From assembly GCA_945971355.1 (NCBI GenBank), contig CAMFPD010000068.1, positions 1 through 10,266 of the forward strand: a DNA stretch of 10,266 nt, read 5' to 3'. Below are positions 1 through 6,180 of this stretch, in pieces. This DNA is from an uncultured Lachnobacterium sp. GTDB lineage: Bacteria; Bacillota; Clostridia; Lachnospirales; Lachnospiraceae. Numbering within the stretch: position 1 is the first letter of the stretch; every line of letters begins with the position of its first letter. The notes under the pieces are model-generated. The model searched no databases. It was given only the letters and a program-made list of their open reading frames with translations, and was not told the origin of the DNA. The translations under genes were made by a program, and so were the position numbers.

Positions 1-28
1 AAATCTCCGCTTCACAGCGGAGATTTTT
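1..28. terminator. Hairpin terminator downstream of the chemoreceptor gene
   Basis: A perfect 11-bp inverted repeat (positions 1-11 and 16-26) encloses a 4-base loop. The stem is GC-rich in its inner part and A/T at its outer ends, and on the plus strand it runs into five T (24-28). It begins 17 bases beyond the stop codon of the minus-strand chemoreceptor gene, so it most likely ends that transcript. The A/T flanks would also let it work for a plus-strand gene entering from outside the window. The U-tract for the minus strand lies mostly off the left edge and cannot be inspected. Confidence 0.8.
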
Positions 29-45
29 ACTATGTATGCTTCTTA

Positions 46-2066
46 TCAAGTTTCAGTTTCATTTTCCATATTTGCCTCGATGGTAAATCCAGAAATACGC
101 TCCTTAAGATTTGCGGCAGTTCCCGCCAAATCATTTGAATCGCTTTCAACATTAGCACTATTATCCGATACAATATTTGCCAGTTCCTGAATATTAACAG
201 CTGTAGCTTCTATCTCTTCTGCTGATGCGGACTGTTCCTGCGTAATTGCAGCCATATTACTTGCCACATCATTTGCTTCTCTAATTCGATTAATAATGCC
301 ATGTATGATTTCATTTGTTTTTTCTATACTTTCAAAAATCGTATTAAACTGCGCAGATGCTTCATCTACCATACTAGCACTTGTGTTTATTTGTTCAACA
401 CTCTCATGACTTCTCTCTACAGTTCCCTTAATAAGAGAGGTAACAGAATCAATAAGTTCTGAAATTTCGTCCGCTGCTGCTCCTGATGTCTCAGCAAGAT
501 TCTTAATCTGAGTTGCAACCACTGCAAAACCTCTTCCTGCTTCACCAGCACGAGCCGCCTCTATAGAAGCATTGAGTGCAAGAAGGTTTGTCTCATCAGC
601 AATATTTCTAATAGTAGACGTAATCTCATCTATCTTGACAGCTGCATCTCCAACATTCGTAATCGACTGCTCCAGAACATCCATGCCTTCCTTCATCTCT
701 TCCATGGACTGTGTAACAGATATCATACTCGTCCTTCCAGCATCCGCTTCCTTCATTGTTCCCTCAATGTTTTCAACAGCCTGTTCCCCAGACTCACTGG
801 TTTCAGAAACAACAATTGCAAGTGTTGTTGCATTCTCTGCAATTACACCAATAGATTCAACCAGTTCTTCAAGATTCTCTCTTAACTGTTGCATCGCATC
901 AGCTTGACCGTTTGCAGAATCATGAAGCTCTCCTGAAATCTGTTTGCTACCCTGGGCCTGACCATCAATCTTGTCAGATATACTTCTGATAGATCCAAGT
1001 GTACCTCTCATGACATCCATAAATTTGCTCATATTTCTTGCCATGACAGTCACTTCATCATTTCCCTTTACATTTACATTTGCAGTGAAATCACCATCTG
1101 TGACGGCGATTATTGTATCTGTAAGTGCAACAATAGGCTTTGTAATCTTACTTATTATGCTAATCATTATCAATGTAATAATTGCTACAACAAATACTCC
1201 AAGAGTACCTAATATAAATCCAAGTCTTGAAACATCCTCATATACATTTCTTTCTAAGGCTCTGACAACCACATACCAGTTTGTTCCACTAATATTATCT
1301 ATACTAACAAGATAATCCCCTTCGTCTCCGGTAATACTCTCAGAAGCAAAATTTCCACTCTGAATTTTGTCATATACTGTTGTATACAATGAGTCACCAA
1401 TCTCAGCAGCATTAGCGCCTAACAGCTCAGTGTCTGTGTGTGCAAGAATCGTTGATGAATCTCCATCAATAATAAATGCATCCCCATCACCTACAACAAC
1501 CATTTCAGATATTACCTTCCTCAAAATAGAAAGACTTATATCGGCACATACAACTCCGCCCTTTCCATTGAGACCTGCGGAATATCCGCTTGCTGTAACA
1601 ACAAAATCCCCAGTTAAATTATCAATATATGGAGAACCAAATGTCATAGAGTCCTTATCTTTTCCCTCTATATAATATTCTGCCTCTCTAGGATCCCCTC
1701 TGGACTCCAGCCAGTTGCATCATACACCGCGCCATCGTCCATAACAATATATATTCCATTTGTGAAATCCTCATATGTCTCAATATAAGTGCTCTCGTAA
1801 TTAAGAATATCTTCCTTATCCATTTTCAGATTGGTCATCGTAGAAACTGCTGTATCCAACACTCCAAGATTCTCTCTCGCCCACGCTTCAATACTGTTTG
1901 CACTAGAAGATGCCTCGGCCTGAAGCAACCCTACGGTCTTCTCTTCAAGACTTGATTTTGATGATAAATACGAAACTACAATTACCACTATAAACGAAAC
2001 TATTGTAATAGGTAGAATCGAAATAAGTAATTTATTTCGAATTCCGATTATCTTATCCCCTCTCAT
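46..2066 (-). pseudogene. Methyl-accepting chemotaxis protein, dCache-type sensor, broken by a frameshift
   Basis: This is a transmembrane chemoreceptor that would sense an extracellular ligand and control the CheA kinase through CheW. It is split into two frames: residues 1-124 read from the ATG at 2066, then the frame shifts and the rest runs from about 1694 to the stop at 46. Restoring one base gives a single 673-residue protein. Its order is TM1 (about 13-34), a dCache-like periplasmic domain (about 35-280), TM2 (about 282-306), HAMP (about 307-360) and a signalling domain whose hairpin tip (about 488-518) carries the conserved E-TNLLALNASIEAARAGE-GRGF pattern. No C-terminal CheR-tethering pentapeptide is seen. 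The ATG at 2066 is chosen over an in-frame TTG six bases upstream because GGAGGG lies 7 bases before the ATG. Without repair, the first frame stops at 1668 after eight wrong residues. A downstream ATG at 1647 with a weak AAGGA could give a receptor lacking TM1 and half its sensor. A sequencing error remains possible. Confidence 0.85.
1695..1698 (-). other. Frameshift site in the chemoreceptor gene (apparent 1-base deletion)
   Basis: On the coding strand a run of four G follows the codons for W-S-P-E. A fifth G would continue the frame as E-G-D-P-R-E-A-E-Y-Y, the normal dCache sequence that typically reads D-P-R-x-R-x-W-Y. With four G the frame instead reads I-L-E-R-Q-N-I-I and stops. The run is too short to be a typical phase-variable tract, so a simple mutation or a read error is more likely than programmed switching. 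Confidence 0.8.
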
Positions 2067-2073
2067 ATACAAT

Positions 2074-2079
2074 CCCTCC
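2074..2079 (-). promoter_or_regulatory. Shine-Dalgarno site that sets the chemoreceptor start
   Basis: GGAGGG on the minus strand lies 7 bases before the ATG at 2066 but only 1 base before the alternative TTG at 2072. The spacing supports the ATG. Confidence 0.75.
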
Positions 2080-2089
2080 GAACTTTACA

Positions 2090-2129
2090 ATTATAGTACC
2101 ATTTTACCAAACAAACTCAATAAGTGCAA
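2090..2129 (-). promoter_or_regulatory. Candidate promoter(s) of the chemoreceptor gene
   Basis: Two overlapping candidates lie in the 87 bases between ilvN and the chemoreceptor. One is TTGCAC (2124-2129), a 17-base spacer and TAAAAT (2101-2106), with a TG one base before the -10 box as in extended -10 promoters. The other is a perfect TATAAT (2090-2095) with only a poor -35 match. No hairpin terminator separates ilvN from this region, so readthrough from the upstream operon could add to expression. Confidence 0.4.
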
Positions 2130-2153
2130 TAATCACTATTCAATCACCATGAA

Positions 2154-2672
2154 TTATCTGCATCCAGTACTGATAGATTCAATTGCGACAGCACCACCTC
2201 TTACCACTGAGATGTGCTTATACTTTTTCTTGAGAAGCTTCACAAGTTCATCATTTCTTCTCTCTGTGAGCATACATTCCAACAAAACACTGTCTTCACC
2301 TATATCGGTAACTTCCACAGAACCACCCTGATCAAATACGCTGGCTATATGGAAAAGCTCTGTTATCTCATCATTAGTAATCTTTGATACTCTGGCAAAT
2401 AAAATCTCTTTCATATGAAGCTGAACATCAGTGAGATCTATTACCTTTATAACCTCAACCATTCTGTTAAGCTGCTTTTTTATCTGTTCAAATACTATGT
2501 CGTCACTTGTAACGCATATAGTCATTCTGGATATGGACTCATCCTCTGTTGTTCCGACTGTCAGGGACTGAAGGTTGTATGATTTTCCAGAAAAAAGGCC
2601 TGCCACCTTACTTAAAACACCGACCTGGTTTTCCACATACAATGCAATCCATCGGTTCTTCATTTCTGACAT
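2154..2672 (-). CDS. ilvN: Acetolactate (acetohydroxyacid) synthase, small regulatory subunit
   Basis: This is the regulatory subunit of acetohydroxyacid synthase, which activates the large subunit and carries valine feedback inhibition. Its 172 residues match the usual length. An N-terminal ACT domain (about 7-80) opens with R-W-I-A-L-Y-V-E-N-Q-x-G-V-L and continues with the family hallmark Y-N-L-Q-S-L-T-V and S-R-M-T-I. A C-terminal ACT-like domain follows (about 85-165). N15, G18 and N33 align with N11, G14 and N29 of E. coli IlvH, which form the valine site, so I infer that the enzyme is valine-sensitive. The start is an ATG with GGGAGG 7 bases upstream. That site overlaps the last base region of the ilvB stop codon and the gap is only 12 bases, so translation of the two subunits is probably coupled. 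The symbol ilvH is also used for this subunit. Confidence 0.95.
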   Translation of the reverse strand: MSEMKNRWIALYVENQVGVLSKVAGLFSGKSYNLQSLTVGTTEDESISRMTICVTSDDIVFEQIKKQLNRMVEVIKVIDLTDVQLHMKEILFARVSKITNDEITELFHIASVFDQGGSVEVTDIGEDSVLLECMLTERRNDELVKLLKKKYKHISVVRGGAVAIESISTGCR

Positions 2673-2684
2673 TACTCTTCCTCC

Positions 2685-4406
2685 CTATTTTAATATCATC
2701 TCGCTCATTGGATTTCCACTTTTTACCATAGGTAAAACGATTTCATCTGTAGCAATCATAAATTCTATAATACAAGGAACTCCTTTATGCTTTTTGACCT
2801 CTGCAAAAGCAGCGTCAATATCTTCCTCTTTTTCGACTCTGATTCCGAAACCACCATAGCTTTCCACAAGCTTCACAAAATCTGGTGTGTATGGTGGGCA
2901 AGCTGGGTTTGGTCCCTTGCAATCTCTTGGACAGCTTTTTCTCTTTCTCAGACATGTTGCAGAGTATCTCTTTCCATAGAAAAGCTGCTGCATCTGTCTA
3001 ACCATCCCAAGATAATAATTATTTAACACGCAAACAACAACATCTGCACCATTTACAACCGCTGTTGCCAGCTCCTGGATATTCATCTGGAGACCTCCAT
3101 CTCCACTTATACAGACAACATCCTTATCTGGATTAGCTATCTTTGCACCTATTGCGGCCGGAAGGCCAAAGCCCATGGTTCCAAGACCACCTGATGTGAG
3201 AAGCTTGCTTCCCGCGTCAAGTTCAAGATACTGGGTAGCCCACATCTGATGCTGTCCTACATCTGTAACATAGACTGAATCAGGATAATTAGCATTTATA
3301 TGCTCCATAATCATCTGTGGAGTCATACCCTTGTCTCTTCTCATAGCAAGTGGATTTTCCTCATTCCAGAGTTCAATCTGTTTCTGCCAGCTGTCAGTCT
3401 TCTTTGGTTCAGCCCACTCCAAAAGCTTTTCTAAAGCAATATTTGCATCTGCTACCACAGGAACGTCAACTACTACATTACGTGAAATAGATGCTGTATC
3501 CACATCAATATGTACAATCTTTGCCTTTGGTGCAAATTCATTTAAGTCACCTGTTATTCTATCATTAAATCTTGTACCTATTGAGAAGAGTACATCACAT
3601 TCACTGACAGCCTTGTTAGCAGAGAATCTGCCGTGCATTCCACAATTTCCAACATATAATTTATGGTTTGTAGGTATGGCACCTTTACCCATTATAGTTG
3701 TAACAACGGGAACATTTTCTACTTCTGCAAATCTGCGAAGCTTATCATTTGCGCCAGCAATATTTATTCCACCACCCGCAAGAATGAGCGGCTTCTTTGC
3801 CGCTTTTAAAAGCTTGTAAGCTTTCTTAAGCTGTCCTACATGCACCGACTCATTTATTTTGTATCCTCGTATATCTACGTGGTCTGGATACTCTGCTGGT
3901 CCTATTGCGGTCTGGATGTCCTTTGGAATGTCAATCAGGACAGGTCCTGGCTTTCCTGTGCTTGCAATATGGAATGCCATTTTTATAATTTTTCCAAGGT
4001 CTTTTCTGTCCCTTACTGTCACAGCATACTTTGTGATACTGCTTGTTATTCCGACAATGTCTACCTCCTGAAAGGCATCATTTCCAATAAGATTAAGCGG
4101 TACCTGACCTGTAAAACATACAAGTGGAACATTATCATAATGTGCATCTGCAAGCCCTGTGACAATATTTGTTGCTCCAGGTCCACTGGTTACAAGGCAC
4201 ACACCTACTTTTCCTGTTGATTTTGCATATCCTTCTGCCTCATGAATAAGTCCCTGTTCATGTCTTGGCAAAATCAAATTAATATCTTCTGTTTTATATA
4301 ACTCATCAAAAAGGTCTGTTACAGTTCCTCCCGGGTAGCCGAATATAGTGTCAACTCCCTCTTCCTGCAATGCCTTTACAAACAATTTTCTTCCTGTGAT
4401 GTCCAT
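2685..4406 (-). CDS. ilvB: Acetolactate (acetohydroxyacid) synthase, large catalytic subunit
   Basis: This is the thiamine-diphosphate and FAD-dependent enzyme that condenses two pyruvates to 2-acetolactate, or pyruvate with 2-oxobutyrate, in valine, leucine and isoleucine synthesis. Its 573 residues show an N-terminal TPP-binding domain with the catalytic glutamate E50 (R-H-E-Q) and S-G-P-G-A-T-N, a central FAD-binding domain (about 185-330) and a C-terminal domain with the cofactor motif G-D-G-G (435-438) ending at N-N (462-463). ATG at 4406 is preferred to the in-frame GTG at 4415 because GAGGG stands 8 bases before the ATG, whereas it directly abuts the GTG. Two oddities occur: a four-cysteine insert (C485, C492, C496, C503) just after the mobile loop, and Met472 where most homologues have the herbicide-site tryptophan. 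The gene follows folA by 24 bases and precedes its partner ilvN by 12. There is no room for a T-box or peptide attenuator before it. Confidence 0.96.
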   Translation of the reverse strand: MDITGRKLFVKALQEEGVDTIFGYPGGTVTDLFDELYKTEDINLILPRHEQGLIHEAEGYAKSTGKVGVCLVTSGPGATNIVTGLADAHYDNVPLVCFTGQVPLNLIGNDAFQEVDIVGITSSITKYAVTVRDRKDLGKIIKMAFHIASTGKPGPVLIDIPKDIQTAIGPAEYPDHVDIRGYKINESVHVGQLKKAYKLLKAAKKPLILAGGGINIAGANDKLRRFAEVENVPVVTTIMGKGAIPTNHKLYVGNCGMHGRFSANKAVSECDVLFSIGTRFNDRITGDLNEFAPKAKIVHIDVDTASISRNVVVDVPVVADANIALEKLLEWAEPKKTDSWQKQIELWNEENPLAMRRDKGMTPQMIMEHINANYPDSVYVTDVGQHQMWATQYLELDAGSKLLTSGGLGTMGFGLPAAIGAKIANPDKDVVCISGDGGLQMNIQELATAVVNGADVVVCVLNNYYLGMVRQMQQLFYGKRYSATCLRKRKSCPRDCKGPNPACPPYTPDFVKLVESYGGFGIRVEKEEDIDAAFAEVKKHKGVPCIIEFMIATDEIVLPMVKSGNPMSEMILK

Positions 4407-4414
4407 TTCTGTCA

Positions 4415-4419
4415 CCCTC
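4415..4419 (-). promoter_or_regulatory. Shine-Dalgarno site that sets the ilvB start
   Basis: GAGGG on the minus strand is 8 bases from the ATG at 4406 and directly abuts the in-frame GTG at 4415. This favours the ATG and a protein three residues shorter than the longest frame. Confidence 0.65.
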
Positions 4420-4430
4420 TCTTTTACATA

Positions 4431-4922
4431 CTATTTTTTCTTCTCGTATCTGTAAAAGTAGTATTCCAGATCAAAATAGGTCTGTTCTTCGCTATCTCCT
4501 GTGATTTCCCAGTCTGGATTTTCATCAAGATTTGGGAAATATGAATCTGCATCATAGGCAAATTCAATCTTTGTGACGTGAGCCACATCGCACTCATCCA
4601 GAAGCTGCTCATAGATTTTTTCTCCGCCAATTACAAATACGTCTTCACTGTTGTATTTCTTCAGCTCATCGTGGAGTTCATCCATTGAGTGTACCACGAC
4701 GGCGCCCTTGACGGCGTAATCCTTGTTTCGAGTCAACACAATATTTGTCCTATTCTTGAGTGGCTGTCCATTTGGAAAGCTCTCAAGTGTTTTTCTTCCC
4801 ATAACAACCACTTTTCCTGTTGTAGTTTCCCTAAAAAATTTCTGGTCTGCTGGAATTCTGACAAGTAACTGATTGTTTTTACCAATAGCCCAGTTCTGAT
4901 CCACTGCTACGATTAAATTCAT
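4431..4922 (-). CDS. folA: Dihydrofolate reductase
   Basis: DHFR reduces dihydrofolate to tetrahydrofolate with NADPH. It restores the cofactor that the neighbouring thymidylate synthase oxidises. The 163-residue length is normal for the bacterial enzyme. Seen are the N-terminal strand L-I-V-A-V-D, the I-G-K-x-N-Q-L loop, the acidic active-site residue D26 (in I-P-A-D), F30 at the antifolate-contacting position, G-R-K-T-L-E-S-F-P for the NADPH-binding turn, and V-I-G-G-E-K-I-Y, the conserved G-G-x-x-I-Y motif. The usual Pro-Trp (21-22 in E. coli) is replaced by Leu20-Val21, as I recall from other clostridial DHFRs. The ATG has AGGAG 7 bases upstream. The gene starts 16 bases after the thyA stop, so both are surely co-transcribed. 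The symbol dfrA is also used for such genes; nothing here shows acquired trimethoprim resistance. Confidence 0.95.
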   Translation of the reverse strand: MNLIVAVDQNWAIGKNNQLLVRIPADQKFFRETTTGKVVVMGRKTLESFPNGQPLKNRTNIVLTRNKDYAVKGAVVVHSMDELHDELKKYNSEDVFVIGGEKIYEQLLDECDVAHVTKIEFAYDADSYFPNLDENPDWEITGDSEEQTYFDLEYYFYRYEKKK

Positions 4923-4938
4923 AATAATTCTCCTATTT

Positions 4939-5787
4939 TTAAATTGCGATTGGAATATTCTTTATCTGCTCGCCTGTTACATAATCAGTGATTTTGATAT
5001 CATCTGTTGTAAACTGGTAAAAATCCTTAACTTCCGGATTTAACCAAAACTTTGGTGCAGGGAACTGTTCTCTCTTAATCAGTTCCTCAACAATAGGCAC
5101 ATGTCGATCATAAATGTGAGCATCTGCAATTACATGCACCAGCTCTCCCACCTGCATATCACATACCTGAGCAAGCATGTGAAGGAGCACTGCATACTGA
5201 CATACATTCCAGTTATTTGCTGCAAGCACATCCTGTGATCTCTGATTTAAAATTCCGTTTAAAGTAAGCTTATCCTCACCCTTTTTCTGTGTAACATTAA
5301 AGGTCATACTGTATGCACATGGATATAGATTCATCTCGCTTAAATCCTGATGGACATAAATATTTGTCATAATTCTTCTACTGAATGGAGTATGCTTCAA
5401 ATCATAGATAACTCTGTCTACCTGATCCATCATTCCTTCTTTGTACTTATGTTTTACACCAAGCTGATAACCGTATGCTTTACCTATTGAACCATTCTCA
5501 TCAGCCCACTCATCCCATACAGAAGATTTCAAATCCTTGATGTTATTTGACTTTTTCTGCCATATCCAAAGTAACTCGTCTGTAGCGCTTTTTATATATG
5601 TTTTACGGAGGGTAATTGCTGGAAATTCCTTTGATAAATCATAGCGATTGACCACACCGAATTTCTTTATTGTATATGCACTTGTTCCATCCTCCCAATG
5701 AGGTCTGACAAGTTCACCTTCTGTGCTGGTACCATTTTCCAGTATGTCTTTACACATACTAACAAATATCTGATCTGCGTAGCTCAT
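4939..5787 (-). CDS. thyA: Thymidylate synthase (ThyA family)
   Basis: ThyA methylates dUMP to dTMP using methylenetetrahydrofolate and releases dihydrofolate. The protein has 282 residues, slightly longer than the 264 of E. coli. The catalytic cysteine is C157 in L-Y-P-C. The phosphate-binding arginines appear as F-S-R-R (137-138) and Q-R-S (182-184). D186 and N194 match the Asp169 and Asn177 of E. coli that contact dUMP, and D-A-H-I-Y (222-226) holds the conserved His and Tyr. The asparagine argues for dUMP rather than dCMP as substrate. The protein is divergent: the His and Gln following the catalytic Cys in E. coli are Ala158 and Thr162, and the usual R-T-G-T-G loop is replaced by R-P-H-W-E-D-G-T. 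A perfect AGGAGG lies 5 bases before the ATG. It is the first gene of the presumed thyA-folA-ilvB-ilvN operon. Confidence 0.95.
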   Translation of the reverse strand: MSYADQIFVSMCKDILENGTSTEGELVRPHWEDGTSAYTIKKFGVVNRYDLSKEFPAITLRKTYIKSATDELLWIWQKKSNNIKDLKSSVWDEWADENGSIGKAYGYQLGVKHKYKEGMMDQVDRVIYDLKHTPFSRRIMTNIYVHQDLSEMNLYPCAYSMTFNVTQKKGEDKLTLNGILNQRSQDVLAANNWNVCQYAVLLHMLAQVCDMQVGELVHVIADAHIYDRHVPIVEELIKREQFPAPKFWLNPEVKDFYQFTTDDIKITDYVTGEQIKNIPIAI

Positions 5788-5792
5788 TGTAT

Positions 5793-5820
5793 CCTCCTGT
5801 TTAACTGACTTTTCATTATA
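5793..5820 (-). promoter_or_regulatory. Candidate -10 box and ribosome binding site of the thyA operon
   Basis: A perfect TATAAT on the minus strand (5815-5820) is followed by AGGAGG (5793-5798) before the thyA ATG. A start about 7 bases after the -10 box would give a leader of only about 20 bases, too short for a riboswitch or T-box. I see no good -35 match at 16-18 bases, so an activator or a weak -35 is possible. Confidence 0.5.
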
Positions 5821-5908
5821 TTCTAGCTAATTGCAGGCATAAAATCAATATTTATATTCCCTTAAGAAAAAAGAAATAAATTTAATAATTCTTTATGAGC
5901 AAGGACAC

Positions 5909-5922
5909 AATTTGGACAAATT
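5909..5922. repeat. Short perfect palindrome, possible operator
   Basis: AATTTG-GA-CAAATT is a perfect 6-bp dyad around a 2-base centre. It overlaps the -35-like TTGGAC/TGGACA (5912-5918) that lies ahead of the putative small RNA. A repressor site is possible, but a palindrome of this size can arise by chance in A/T-rich DNA. Confidence 0.3.
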
Positions 5923-5940
5923 TATATTGTATATTATCCA

Positions 5941-5964
5941 TTGTAAGGACGAAGAGCCTTACAA
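5941..5964. repeat. 8-bp perfect hairpin
   Basis: TTGTAAGG and CCTTACAA enclose an 8-base loop. On the plus strand it would form the 5' fold of the putative small RNA. Six T follow at 5971-5976, but six bases separate them from the stem, so it is a poor terminator on its own. Confidence 0.6.
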
Positions 5965-6002
5965 ATTCCCTTTTTTAAACATTTTCATAAACTAAACTCC
6001 TC

Positions 6003-6040
6003 GAAAAGAAGCCGATTCCCCTTCGGCTTCTTTTCATTTT
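6003..6040 (+). terminator. Strong Rho-independent terminator with no annotated gene upstream
   Basis: A perfect 13-bp stem (6003-6015 with 6023-6035) encloses a 7-base C-rich loop. On the plus strand the 3' arm ends in CTTTTC and continues with ATTTT, giving a U-rich tail, and the 5' arm has a matching A-rich foot. On the minus strand the tail is TTTTCGAGGAG, which is poorer, so plus is preferred. It lies between divergent genes, where neither thyA nor the MATE gene needs it. Confidence 0.8.
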
Positions 6041-6093
6041 ACAAATCAAATTTTCACGCTTTTATCTGCTGTGTACAAATTTCACATTTATTT

Positions 6094-6132
6094 TTGATAC
6101 CACTTTGCTCTATGTCCAAAATATAGTATAAT
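6094..6132 (+). promoter_or_regulatory. Candidate promoter of the first MATE gene
   Basis: A perfect TATAAT (6127-6132) has TTGCTC (6105-6110) 16 bases upstream. A second reading pairs TTGATA (6094-6099) with CAAAAT (6117-6122) at 17 bases. Either gives a leader of about 40-55 bases before the ATG at 6181. A direct repeat TAATTATC (at about 6129 and 6139) follows the -10 box and may be chance. Confidence 0.5.
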
Positions 6133-6180
6133 TATCTCTAATTATCCTTATTACATAAACTATAAAAAAACGGAGAAAAA

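Larger units (their letters stand above)
5941..6040 (+). ncRNA. Putative small regulatory RNA with C-rich unpaired motifs
   Basis: This is inferred from architecture, not from homology. A perfect 8-bp stem (5941-5948 with 5957-5964) is followed by an A/U-rich linker and a 13-bp Rho-independent terminator (6003-6035), giving an RNA of about 100 nt. Three C-rich pyrimidine motifs fall in parts predicted to be unpaired: UUCCCU (5966-5971), CUCCUC (5997-6002) and UUCCCCU in the terminator loop (6016-6022). Such motifs are known in Gram-positive small RNAs, for example the UCCC loops of staphylococcal RNAs, where they pair with Shine-Dalgarno sequences. Upstream, TATTAT (5932-5937) could be a -10 box and TTGGAC (5912-5917) a -35 box, but their 14-base spacing is poor, so the start is uncertain. 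The terminator has no other visible plus-strand gene to serve. I do not recognise a known RNA family. Confidence 0.35.
5788..6180. other. Divergent intergenic region of 393 bases
   Basis: This region separates thyA (minus) from the first MATE gene (plus). From left to right it holds the thyA ribosome binding site and -10 box, an A/T-rich stretch, a short palindrome at 5909-5922, a hairpin at 5941-5964, a strong terminator at 6003-6040 and the MATE promoter near 6094-6132. No tRNA-like fold and no convincing protein gene of normal size was found. The terminator implies at least one further transcript starting inside the region. Confidence 0.7.

Noticed and set aside
572..1675. Three open frames of 102-114 codons on the plus strand across the chemoreceptor
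   Set aside because: They are antisense shadows of the repeated coiled-coil coding sequence, with no ribosome binding sites and no recognisable domains.
1695..1698. Phase variation of the chemoreceptor by slippage
   Set aside because: The tract is only four bases long, far shorter than typical slippage tracts, so mutation or read error is more likely.
2131..2147. Repeat AATCAC-TATTC-AATCAC downstream of ilvN as a terminator
   Set aside because: The two copies are direct, not inverted, so they cannot form a hairpin, and no T-run follows.
3331..3819. Open frame of 162 codons on the plus strand inside ilvB
   Set aside because: It lies fully antisense to a well-conserved catalytic gene, has low-complexity Ser/Phe-rich content typical of a shadow frame and matches no family I know.
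4424..4630. 68-codon minus-strand frame overlapping folA
   Set aside because: It is an alternative frame of the DHFR gene with no ribosome binding site or family match.
5788..6180. T-box, riboswitch or tRNA in the divergent intergenic region
   Set aside because: I found no T-box consensus, no tRNA cloverleaf or T-loop and no familiar riboswitch core; the hairpins fit a terminator and a short stem only.
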